From an uncultured Faecalibacterium sp. (lineage in GTDB: Bacteria; Bacillota; Clostridia; Oscillospirales; Ruminococcaceae): a stretch of DNA of 23,205 nt. The position numbers and the translations under genes were made by a program. Below are positions 1 to 6,233 of the stretch, piece after piece. The notes under the pieces are model-generated. The model worked only from the letters and a program-made list of their open reading frames with translations. It did no database searches and was not told the origin of the DNA. How positions within the stretch are numbered: the stretch's first letter is position 1; every line of letters begins with the position of its first letter. The stretch lies in assembly GCA_934501115.1 (NCBI GenBank), contig CAKSTO010000041.1, forward strand, positions 1 through 23,205. Reading direction: 5' to 3'.

Positions 1-63
1 AAGTGGTAAGGCAAGGGTCTGCAAAACCCTCATCCACCAGTTCAAATCTGGTCGTCACCTCCA
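1..63 (+). tRNA. tRNA-Cys (GCA), 3' part
   Basis: The window opens inside a tRNA. The anticodon stem AGGGT/ACCCT holds the loop CTGCAAA, which gives anticodon GCA (Cys). A T arm with loop TTCAAAT and stem ACCAG/CTGGT follows, then acceptor strand CGTCACC, discriminator T and an encoded CCA at 61-63. A U at position 73 is the expected Cys identity base. The 5' acceptor strand and part of the D arm lie outside the window. Confidence 0.93.
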
Positions 64-69
64 AAAGAT

Positions 70-100
70 TCCCGGGAGCTTCGGCTTCCGGGATTTTTTT
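70..100 (+). terminator. Intrinsic terminator after tRNA-Cys
   Basis: Ten-base arms at 70-79 and 84-93, with one G-T pair, enclose a TTCG tetraloop. Seven T follow directly. It sits 6 nt past the tRNA CCA end and separates the tRNA transcript from recG. Confidence 0.9.
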
Positions 101-159
101 GTTTTGCGGCGTCCCCGGAATGATTCTCGCGGGTTTGGCTGGATTTGCAAACGGGAAGG

Positions 160-168
160 TGCTACAAT
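160..168 (+). promoter_or_regulatory. Probable recG promoter (extended -10)
   Basis: TG at 160-161, one base, then TACAAT at 163-168 form an extended -10 element. No well-spaced -35 is visible: TTGCAA at 145-150 is only 12 nt away. The start would lie near 175, giving a leader of about 25 nt with the SD sequence AAAGGAG at 185-191. Confidence 0.45.
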
Positions 169-199
169 GACTATAGGATCTTACAAAGGAGCTGACGCC

Positions 200-2260
200 A
201 TGCCTGCTGAAAACCGTACCACCCTGACCCCCGACACCCCGGTGCGCTACCTGAAAGGCGTCGGCCCCAAGACCGCTGAAAAGTTTGAAAAGCTGGGCAT
301 CGTAACACTGACCGACCTTTTGTGCCATTACCCGCGCAGGTATATCGATTTCACAAAGCCCTATTCCATTGCCGAAGCCCCCACTGACACGGAGTGCGTT
401 GTCAGAGCCGAGGTGTTTGCCAAACCCGGCGGACGCATCCTGCCGGGCGGGCGGCGGATGGAGCGCATCACTGCAGGGGACGATGTGTCCAGTCTGGAGA
501 TCACATGGTTCAATAACCCCTATGCCGCCCAGAAGCTGGCGCTGGGGCAGGAATACTATTTTCAGGGCATCGTCACCGGCGGGATGCTGCGCCGCCAGAT
601 GGTGAACCCGCAGGTGCGCACCGCTGCGCAGATCCAGTTCTCCCCCTTTGAGGCCGTGTATCCGCAGACTGAGGGTTTGACCAGCAGCGCCATTGCCAAA
701 TGCGTACGGCAGCTGCTGCCTCATGCCGAATTGCTGCCCGACCCGCTGCCGCCGGAGATGCTGAAGAAATACCGCCTGCTCCCCAAGGCAGACGCGGTGC
801 GCGCCATCCACTGCCCTGCGACCGAGGAGGAAGCTGCCGCCGCCCGGCGCCGCCTCATATACGAAGAGCTTCTGGTGCTGCAGCTGGGCATCGGCCGCAT
901 GAAGAACCGGGGTGCTGCGGCCACCGGTGCCCCCATGCAGCTGGCAGACCCTGCCCCCTTCTGGCAGAGCCTGCCGTTTTCCCCCACCCATGCCCAGCGC
1001 CGTGCCGTGGATGAGATTCTGACCGATCTGGCGGGCGAGACTTCCATGAACCGCCTTTTGCAGGGCGATGTTGGCAGCGGCAAAACGCTGGTGGCTGCCG
1101 CCGCCATCTGGGCGTGCATCCGGGCAGGGTATCAGGCGGCGCTGCTGGCTCCCACCGAGATCCTCGCCGCACAGCACGCCGAAGGCCTGAACAAAATGCT
1201 CGCTCCCTTCGGGATGCGGGTCGCCCTGCTCACCGGCGGCATGAAGGCCGCCGCCAAACGCAGCACCCTCGCCGCCATCCGGGAGGATCAGGCCGATCTT
1301 GTCGTGGGCACGCACGCCATCCTCAGTGAGGGCGTGGAGTTTGCCCGGCTGGGTCTGGCCGTGATCGACGAGCAGCACCGCTTTGGCGTACGGCAGCGCG
1401 GTATGCTGGCCGAAAAGGCCGCGAACCCTCACCTGCTGGTCATGAGCGCCACCCCCATCCCCCGTACGCTGGGGCTGCTGATCTACGGCGACCTTGATAT
1501 CTCTGTTCTGGACGAGCTCCCGCCGGGGCGCACCCCGGTCAAGACCCGGTGCATCACCGGAAAAAAGCGGCCTGATCTCTATCGTTTTCTCGATCAGGAG
1601 ATCGGGCGCGGGCGGCAGGTGTATCTGGTCTGCCCTGCCATCGAGGATGTGCCGGACGGCGGGCTGAATGCCGTGAAAAGCTATTATGAAGATACAGCCA
1701 AGGCGCTTCTGCCCGACCGCCGGGTAGGCCTGATGCACGGCAGGCTCAAACCCAAAGAAAAAGCCGCCGTCATGGAGGATTTCAAGGCCGGGCGGCTGGA
1801 CGCACTGGTGTCTACCACCGTCATTGAGGTGGGCGTGGATGTGCCCAACGCCAGCGTTATGGTCATCGAAAACGCCGAGCGCTACGGCCTGAGCGCCCTG
1901 CACCAGCTGCGCGGCCGTGTGGGGCGCGGTGCAGCAGAAAGCTGGTGCTTCCTTGTCAGCGACAATCAGAGCGAGCCTGTACAAAAGCGGCTGAAATTTT
2001 TGTGCAGCACCACGGATGGTTTCGCGGTAGCGCAGTATGACCTTGAAACCCGGGGCCCCGGCGACTTTTTCGGGAGCCGTCAGCACGGCCTGCCTACCCT
2101 GCAGATCGCCGACCTGATGAACGACACCCGCACCCTGCACGCCGCCCAGAGCGAGGCCGCCGCCATGCTGGCAGAAGACCCGCTTCTGACAAAGCCGGAA
2201 CACGCGCTGCTGGAGCAGCAGGTACAGCAGATGTTTGAGAAGGCCGGGGCAATGAACTGA
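200..2260 (+). CDS. recG: ATP-dependent DNA helicase RecG
   Basis: RecG is a superfamily 2 double-strand DNA translocase that reverses stalled replication forks and remodels branched recombination intermediates in the cytoplasm. The protein has 686 residues, normal for the family. The N-terminal third is the wedge/OB-fold region that grips junctions. The helicase core shows Walker A GDVGSGKT (residues 289-296), the DEQH box (390-393) followed by RFG, SATPIPRT, then in the second RecA-like lobe STTVIEVGVDVPNA and QLRGRVGRG (569-577). The frame stays open upstream to 104, but ATG 200 is chosen because AAAGGAG lies 8 nt before it and the family's N-terminus begins about there. It stands alone between two terminators, so it is monocistronic here. 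Confidence 0.97.
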   Translation: MPAENRTTLTPDTPVRYLKGVGPKTAEKFEKLGIVTLTDLLCHYPRRYIDFTKPYSIAEAPTDTECVVRAEVFAKPGGRILPGGRRMERITAGDDVSSLEITWFNNPYAAQKLALGQEYYFQGIVTGGMLRRQMVNPQVRTAAQIQFSPFEAVYPQTEGLTSSAIAKCVRQLLPHAELLPDPLPPEMLKKYRLLPKADAVRAIHCPATEEEAAAARRRLIYEELLVLQLGIGRMKNRGAAATGAPMQLADPAPFWQSLPFSPTHAQRRAVDEILTDLAGETSMNRLLQGDVGSGKTLVAAAAIWACIRAGYQAALLAPTEILAAQHAEGLNKMLAPFGMRVALLTGGMKAAAKRSTLAAIREDQADLVVGTHAILSEGVEFARLGLAVIDEQHRFGVRQRGMLAEKAANPHLLVMSATPIPRTLGLLIYGDLDISVLDELPPGRTPVKTRCITGKKRPDLYRFLDQEIGRGRQVYLVCPAIEDVPDGGLNAVKSYYEDTAKALLPDRRVGLMHGRLKPKEKAAVMEDFKAGRLDALVSTTVIEVGVDVPNASVMVIENAERYGLSALHQLRGRVGRGAAESWCFLVSDNQSEPVQKRLKFLCSTTDGFAVAQYDLETRGPGDFFGSRQHGLPTLQIADLMNDTRTLHAAQSEAAAMLAEDPLLTKPEHALLEQQVQQMFEKAGAMN

Positions 2261-2277
2261 GATATTATTTTGATATT

Positions 2278-2318
2278 GCAAAACAGCCAGACCTGCGGGT
2301 CTGGCTGTTTTGCTTTTT
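2278..2318 (+). terminator. Intrinsic terminator of recG
   Basis: A perfect 16-bp stem (2278-2293 with 2298-2313) closes a TGCG loop and is followed by TTTTT at 2314-2318. It starts 17 nt after the recG stop codon. Confidence 0.93.
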
Positions 2319-2326
2319 CACGGGAA

Positions 2327-2435
2327 GAACCGTGGCGGCTGGCGGCATCTGCTGGCGCTTGTTTCCTTCGGAAACGGCCGCGCAGCTGGGACGGAATCTC
2401 TCAGGCGCAATGGCCGAGAGGGTTGCGGACGGTTC
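2327..2435 (+). other. Structured intergenic element, function unknown
   Basis: No gene is visible between the recG terminator and the end of the phosphoesterase gene (2319-2474). The stretch can fold: GAACCGT (2327-2333) pairs with ACGGTTC (2429-2435) as a closing stem. Inside are a hairpin around GTTTC/GAAAC flanked by GCTGGCGC/GCGCAGC, and a second hairpin CTCTC (2398-2402) with GAGAG (2416-2420). The string TCTCTCAGGC at 2397-2406 resembles the 3' conserved half of glycine riboswitches. The other conserved blocks of that riboswitch are missing, and no plus-strand gene follows. It could be a decayed riboswitch, an intergenic repeat or chance. Confidence 0.35.
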
Positions 2436-2474
2436 CATTTTGTTATATCAAGCGCAAAAATCGCTCTTTGTATC

Positions 2475-3164
2475 TTATTTTCTCCATTTTGCGTGACGTT
2501 CCCCCATGCAGATGACGTCGCAGAACACACAACGGCTTTTGGTCGAAAGCTGCACATCCTTATGATAGCAGCCGAAAAACCACTTCTCATAGGTCAGTTT
2601 CAACAAGATCTTGTCCAGAAAACTGTGCAGCTGGTTGGTCTCCCCGCAGGCGAGTGCAGTAAAATCAAGGAATCTGCTTGGGGCATCGTGCGTCAGCACA
2701 TAATCCACTTTGTAGCCGCACGCCTCCAGGTTCTGTTCGCAGAAGGCGTACTCCTCCTCCGAGGGCATTTCTTCCCTCCACCAGTTGATGCCCGGCTCCC
2801 GGTCCTCTTTGTCCTGACTTTCTGCGCCGCCGAAGCAGAGGTAATGCCTGCCCTCCAGCTCCAGCACACTGCCCCGGCACACATGATACACATTTCCGCC
2901 CAGTGCCTGCACTGTTCCGCCGAACCTCTCCTCCGTCGGATACTGCTTCAGCAGGTCGTAGTTTTCATGGCTGCCGTCCAGAAACAGCAACGTATAAGGG
3001 CGCCTGCGCAGCCAGTCCAGCTTTTTCTGCTCTTCCCGGCTGCCGTCCCATACGAAGCCGAAATCTCCCAGCACCACCACGATATCCCGCCTGCCCAGCC
3101 AGCGCAGCTTCCCGTGGCGGAAACGGTCCATGTCACCGTGAGTGTCGCCTGTCAGATATACCAT
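2475..3164 (-). CDS. Calcineurin-like metallophosphoesterase
   Basis: A 229-aa soluble protein of the calcineurin-like metallophosphoesterase superfamily, which hydrolyses phosphoesters at a two-metal centre. The substrate cannot be told from sequence. The metal motifs appear in order: GDTHGD near the N-terminus, GDFGFVWDG, GSHEN in place of GNHE, LTHDAPS, and near the C-terminus GCYHKD where the superfamily has GHxH. The last motif therefore has Cys where a metal-binding His is usual. The frame extends 12 codons upstream, but ATG 3164 is preferred: GGGAGG lies 6 nt before it and the fold starts at once with VYLTGDTHGD. It is transcribed alone, divergently from the DacA-family gene, and ends facing recG. 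No terminator is evident downstream on this strand, although the recG terminator hairpin lies there. Confidence 0.88.
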   Translation of the reverse strand: MVYLTGDTHGDMDRFRHGKLRWLGRRDIVVVLGDFGFVWDGSREEQKKLDWLRRRPYTLLFLDGSHENYDLLKQYPTEERFGGTVQALGGNVYHVCRGSVLELEGRHYLCFGGAESQDKEDREPGINWWREEMPSEEEYAFCEQNLEACGYKVDYVLTHDAPSRFLDFTALACGETNQLHSFLDKILLKLTYEKWFFGCYHKDVQLSTKSRCVFCDVICMGERHAKWRK

Positions 3165-3206
3165 TCCTGCCCTCCCTGCCGGAGCGTGAAATCGGTGCAA
3201 AAAGCC

Positions 3207-3235
3207 TTGCCACGCCCCGTCAAACCTGTTATTAT
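3207..3235 (+). promoter_or_regulatory. Promoter of the DacA-family gene
   Basis: TTGCCA at 3207-3212, a 17-nt spacer and TATTAT at 3230-3235 read rightward. Transcription would start near 3242, about 96 nt before the ATG at 3338. The -10 overlaps that of a leftward promoter. Confidence 0.6.
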
Positions 3236-3259
3236 AAAGAATACAGCACTCTGCTGCAA
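3231..3259 (-). promoter_or_regulatory. Promoter of the metallophosphoesterase gene
   Basis: Read on the minus strand: TTGCAG (3259-3254), a 17-nt spacer and a perfect TATAAT (3236-3231). The start is expected near 3224, giving a leader of about 60 nt. Its -10 lies one base from that of the rightward promoter, so the two polymerases could not bind at the same time. Confidence 0.7.
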
Positions 3260-3337
3260 ACTCAGAACCTTCCGGCAGGGTGCCGTGTGCGGCATGCCTG
3301 CTGCTTTATATTATCGCTTTTTAGAGGAATTGTCCAC

Positions 3338-4678
3338 ATGAAACGTATTTTTGCACTGGTTTTGTCCTTTGCCGTCCTGTTCTGCTGCCTCGTACTGCCG
3401 GCCGGAGCCATGTTCGACCCCACCCCCACCTATCAGGTGCAGGCACAGAGCGCCTATATCGTCAATACCGACACCAATATCATCGTCTACGACAAGGACA
3501 GCACAAAGCAGGTCTCTGCAGGCGGCCTGACCAAATATATGACGATTGCCCTGCTACTGACCAACTATGCCGACCATCTGGACGACACCTTCCAGATGCC
3601 CTTTGCCATTTCGGATTACGTCTACAATACCAGCAACGCAGACATGCGCTCCAACGAGACCTTCACCTACCGGGAAGCGGTGTACGCTATGCTGACCCGC
3701 AACGCCAACGAAGCCGCCATGGGTCTGGCCTACAGCCTCTCAGGCGGCGACCTCGCCGGGTGGGTCAGCCAGATGAACGCGCTCTCTCAGCGCATCGGCA
3801 CCACCAACAGCACCTGGACAGACGCCTGCGGCATCGACAGCGGCAATGTGACATGCGCCGTAGACATGTATCTGATTTTGCGCTACCTGACCCGCTATGA
3901 CGCTTTTGTGGAGATCTCCTCCGCCCCGAGTTTCACCATGCCCGCCAAAGAAAAGCATCGTTCTTCGTCGGTTCTTGTCAGCCAGAATGCTGCGCTGAGC
4001 AAATCCGGTGGCGGGGCCTACTACCGCAGCGCCATGCAGGGCGGCATGTGCGACGTTACCGCCTTCAAAAACGACAGCGGCAGCCAGAGCTATGTCTCCT
4101 GGGGCAGCAAAAACGGTGCCACCTATATTTTCTGCATCATGGAAAGCCCTGACACCTGCGATACGCTCGGTTATGCCAACCGCCGCCCAGCTCTGTACGA
4201 GACAGTAAGGCTGATGGACTGGGTGTTCGACAACTTTTCCATTCAGGCCGCGCTGGACACCGACCTCGCCATTGCCGAGCTGCCGGTGAGGTATTCTTCC
4301 GACACCGACACTCTGCAGCTTTACCCCGCCGACAGCATGATGACGCTTCTGCCCTCCACCGGAAACGGCAGCGTCACACAGAAGTATTTCCACCTGCCGG
4401 ACTACGTCTGTGCGCCGGTGCAGCAGGGCGACGTGGTAGGCACTGTGGAGCTGAAGCTGGCCGGCGAGACCATCGGCGTAGTAAACCTCATTGCCGGGCA
4501 GGATGTCAGCCGCAACCCGCTGCTGTTCACCGTGGCACGCATTCAGGAATTTTTGGGGAGTCTATATCTCAAAGTCGTGATTACTTTAAGTATTATTTCT
4601 ATGGTAGTATACGGTGCATGGTTCTTCCTGAGCGGCAGGCAGAGGCGCAAGCCCACGCGAAAGATTCACCGCCGCTGA
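3338..4678 (+). CDS. DacA-family (S11) protein lacking catalytic motifs, membrane-anchored
   Basis: A 446-aa exported protein whose overall pattern is that of D-alanyl-D-alanine carboxypeptidases (PBP5/DacA, peptidase S11), which trim peptidoglycan stem peptides. A signal peptide spans about residues 1-24 (hydrophobic core, then PAGA). A C-terminal membrane helix spans about 413-431, followed by a basic tail. The alignment is clear around ANEAAMGLA and TWTDACGIDS, but all three active-site motifs are altered. SLTK is GLTK (63-66), so the nucleophile Ser is Gly. SxN is TRN (120-122). KTG is QGG (234-236). It is therefore probably not a carboxypeptidase; a binding or regulatory role is inference. 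The frame is open upstream to 2903, but ATG 3338 has AGAGGAA 8 nt before it and begins the signal peptide. It is monocistronic. Confidence 0.85.
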   Translation: MKRIFALVLSFAVLFCCLVLPAGAMFDPTPTYQVQAQSAYIVNTDTNIIVYDKDSTKQVSAGGLTKYMTIALLLTNYADHLDDTFQMPFAISDYVYNTSNADMRSNETFTYREAVYAMLTRNANEAAMGLAYSLSGGDLAGWVSQMNALSQRIGTTNSTWTDACGIDSGNVTCAVDMYLILRYLTRYDAFVEISSAPSFTMPAKEKHRSSSVLVSQNAALSKSGGGAYYRSAMQGGMCDVTAFKNDSGSQSYVSWGSKNGATYIFCIMESPDTCDTLGYANRRPALYETVRLMDWVFDNFSIQAALDTDLAIAELPVRYSSDTDTLQLYPADSMMTLLPSTGNGSVTQKYFHLPDYVCAPVQQGDVVGTVELKLAGETIGVVNLIAGQDVSRNPLLFTVARIQEFLGSLYLKVVITLSIISMVVYGAWFFLSGRQRRKPTRKIHRR

Positions 4679-4738
4679 GTTTTCCACCTCTCGTCCCGCT
4701 TCTGTGGAAAATGCGGCCGCACCCTGCAGCATAAAAAC

Positions 4739-4775
4739 AAAACCCCGCTCTCCTGAAAAGGATGGCGGGGTTTTT
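4739..4775. terminator. Shared bidirectional terminator
   Basis: AAAACCCCGC pairs with GCGGGGTTTT and an inner TCCT/AGGA stem closes a GAAA loop. Five T follow on the plus strand (end of the DacA-family transcript). The A-rich left flank gives a T-rich run on the minus strand, directly after the tRNA-Gln. Confidence 0.85.
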
Positions 4776-4848
4776 GGTTGCGCCAGCAGGAGTCGAACCT
4801 ACGATGGGGGAGTCAAAGTCCCCTGCCTTACCGCTTGGCGATGGCGCA
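4775..4848 (-). tRNA. tRNA-Gln (TTG)
   Basis: On the minus strand a 74-nt cloverleaf has acceptor TGCGCCA/TGGCGCA, anticodon stem GGGGA/TCCCC with loop CTTTGAC (anticodon TTG, Gln), a T arm with loop TTCGACT, discriminator A and an encoded CCA. A consensus promoter lies about 100 nt upstream and a terminator hairpin abuts the 3' end. Confidence 0.95.
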
Positions 4849-4953
4849 TGATCGTCATTTTTCTCTGGGTCAAATCATCAGGCAGCCTTATTGGTCACCT
4901 TACGATTTCAAATTCAGCAGCAATCCTGCGTGTTTTCAAAAGACCACTCTGTT

Positions 4954-4982
4954 ATTTTAACTGAACATTTGCGTTGTGTCAA
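4954..4982 (-). promoter_or_regulatory. Promoter of tRNA-Gln
   Basis: On the minus strand: TTGACA (4982-4977), a 17-nt spacer and TAAAAT (4959-4954). Transcription would start near 4947, leaving a leader of about 100 nt before the tRNA. I see no other tRNA in that leader. Confidence 0.82.
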
Positions 4983-5065
4983 GACGATTCCCACTAAATT
5001 CTGCCCACCGGTCTTTCGGTCAGAGGCCGAGCCTTTCCATCCCGGCAAAAATTTACAACAAAAAA

Positions 5066-5092
5066 ATGACTTTTTTTCTTTTTTGCTAAAAT
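5066..5092 (+). promoter_or_regulatory. Possible promoter of the InlB-repeat gene
   Basis: TGC followed by TAAAAT at 5087-5092 is an extended -10. The -35 is poor (ATGACT at 5066-5071, 15-nt spacer). It would give a leader of about 155 nt containing small hairpins, such as GGAGC-TGT-GCTCC at about 5211-5223. The whole gap 4983-5255 is A+T-rich in its first half and holds no convincing gene. Confidence 0.35.
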
Positions 5093-5255
5093 CCCGTCCA
5101 TTTTGTTGCGCTGTTGTTGCACCTTATGTGGTAGAAATAAAGATGAATAAACCTCACTTCCCGGTTGTTCAGCGTCTGCCCATCTTTGCGGGACGCGGAG
5201 GTCTGTTCGGGAGCTGTGCTCCATATCCGATTCTGTCAGGAAAGTGAGGAGTCCT

Positions 5256-5720
5256 ATGAAAAAATTTCTGAAAATGCTGGTTCTCAGTCTGCTCACCGCC
5301 GCACTGCTGTGCTGTGCCCTGCCGGGCGCTCTCGCTGCAGACAGCGCGGAAAAAGAGTCGAAGGAGTCTGTGATCTACACCGTCGGTCTGGATGCCATGG
5401 GCGGCAGCAGCTCTACGGTGGCTCTGTCCACCGGGTTGAACGGCAGACTCACTGCTCTGCCGGAGCAGCCCAAGATGGAAGGCTACACCTTCGACGGCTG
5501 GTACACCGAGCCTGTAGGCGGCAGCAAGATCAGCACCTCCACGGTATTTACCGGCGACACCACCGTGTATGCCCACTGGACGGTCAAGAACGCGTCTACG
5601 GCCACCGCTCCTTCCGCCCCTGCAGAGCCCGCCAAGAGTTCTGAGATCACAGAGCATCTGGGTGTGGTCGTGGTGGCAGGCGTGCTGCTGGGCACCATTG
5701 CTCTGGCTTTCGCGCTGTGA
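5256..5720 (+). CDS. Small exported InlB-type repeat protein with C-terminal membrane anchor
   Basis: A 154-aa exported protein. Residues 1-27 form a signal peptide (MKKF start, long hydrophobic stretch, GALA cleavage site). Residues about 40-108 match one Listeria-Bacteroides/InlB B repeat: conserved glycines, then GYTFDGWYTEPVGG and DTTVYAHWT. This beta-grasp module is common in Gram-positive surface proteins and thought to support surface interactions. An Ala/Pro/Ser-rich linker follows, and the last 20 residues are a hydrophobic helix without a charged tail or LPxTG motif. ATG 5256 is preferred over GTG 5244 because GAGG lies 6 nt upstream. The Gly-Gly peptide gene begins 61 nt downstream with its own promoter; no terminator lies between them, so read-through is possible. 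A specific binding partner cannot be inferred. Confidence 0.85.
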   Translation: MKKFLKMLVLSLLTAALLCCALPGALAADSAEKESKESVIYTVGLDAMGGSSSTVALSTGLNGRLTALPEQPKMEGYTFDGWYTEPVGGSKISTSTVFTGDTTVYAHWTVKNASTATAPSAPAEPAKSSEITEHLGVVVVAGVLLGTIALAFAL

Positions 5721-5723
5721 CCT

Positions 5724-5752
5724 TTGTCAGTCAGAATGTATTGAATTTTAAT
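5724..5752 (+). promoter_or_regulatory. Promoter of the double-glycine peptide gene
   Basis: TTGTCA at 5724-5729, a 17-nt spacer and TTTAAT at 5747-5752. The start would lie near 5759, about 23 nt before the ATG, so the peptide gene can be expressed separately from the gene before it. Confidence 0.65.
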
Positions 5753-5781
5753 TTTATCAACAAATGGAAAGGGAAATTGCT

Positions 5782-6009
5782 ATGACTAACATGAAACTGC
5801 CCGCAAACTATGCTGCTATCAACGAAGAGGAAATGGTCTACCTGGATGGTGGTGCCAACAGCTTCTACGAGAACTTCCTGAATGTCGGCAAAGTGTTCAA
5901 CTCCATTGCCCGCATCTTCTCCGGTGCAAGCTCCATCATCAACAACGTCAACGTCATTTACACCGCTTTCGTCACCCTGAACCAGCTGCTGACTGACTTC
6001 GCAAAGTAA
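5782..6009 (+). CDS. Double-glycine leader peptide, bacteriocin- or pheromone-like
   Basis: A 75-aa peptide with the layout of class II bacteriocin or peptide-pheromone precursors. The acidic leader (residues 1-24) contains NYAAINEEEMVYLDGG and ends in Gly23-Gly24, the usual cut site of C39-peptidase ABC exporters. The predicted 51-residue product (25-75) has no Cys, carries K, R and K against E and D, and has amphipathic to hydrophobic stretches such as IARIFSGASSI and VIYTAFVTLNQLL. ATG 5782 is chosen over the in-frame ATG 5764 because GGAAAGGGA precedes it; 5764 has no SD sequence. It has its own promoter and a strong terminator. No C39 exporter, immunity gene or modification enzyme is in the window, so function rests on the leader alone. 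It could be a signal rather than an antimicrobial. Confidence 0.78.
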   Translation: MTNMKLPANYAAINEEEMVYLDGGANSFYENFLNVGKVFNSIARIFSGASSIINNVNVIYTAFVTLNQLLTDFAK

Positions 6010-6041
6010 GCTGAGCCGCAGCACAAAGTCTGTCCTTTCAG

Positions 6042-6084
6042 GCGGGCTGTTCCTGTAAAAACGGAGCAGCCCGCTTTTTGTTTT
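6042..6084 (+). terminator. Terminator of the double-glycine peptide gene
   Basis: GCGGGCTGTTCC (6042-6053) pairs with GGAGCAGCCCGC (6063-6074), with one T-G pair. TTTTTGTTTT follows at 6075-6084. Confidence 0.92.
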
Positions 6085-6148
6085 CCCGTTCCGGTTTGTG
6101 TCGGAAAATCCTTCTGCAGCACGCCCGTTCCACGATAGACTTTCTCTG

Positions 6149-6196
6149 AAAAAAAAAAAAACGGCCCCCGGCAGAGTCTGCGCCCTGCCGGGGGTC
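6149..6196 (-). terminator. Terminator of the SseB/Sel1-dnaK operon
   Basis: CCCCCGGCAG (6165-6174) pairs with CTGCCGGGGG (6185-6194). Thirteen A at 6149-6161 become an uninterrupted U run on the minus-strand transcript. Confidence 0.92.
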
Positions 6197-6233
6197 TTGC
6201 GTTATATGCTGCCGGGTGCAGTCCTTTCACGTT

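Noticed and set aside
2397..2420. Glycine riboswitch
   Set aside because: Only one conserved string of the aptamer is present. The 5' GGGAGAG and CGCCGAAGG blocks are absent and there is no glycine-related gene downstream. Kept only as a structured element of unknown type.
2310..3341. A 343-codon plus-strand frame opposite the metallophosphoesterase
   Set aside because: The opposite strand encodes a recognisable metallophosphoesterase with metal motifs, SD and promoter. The plus frame has none of these and begins inside the recG terminator.
4704..4964. Small plus-strand frame across the tRNA-Gln
   Set aside because: It runs through a terminator and antisense through a tRNA, has no SD and shows no protein-like composition.
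5764..5781. Upstream ATG adding six residues to the double-glycine peptide
   Set aside because: No SD sequence precedes 5764, while GGAAAGGGA is well placed for the ATG at 5782.
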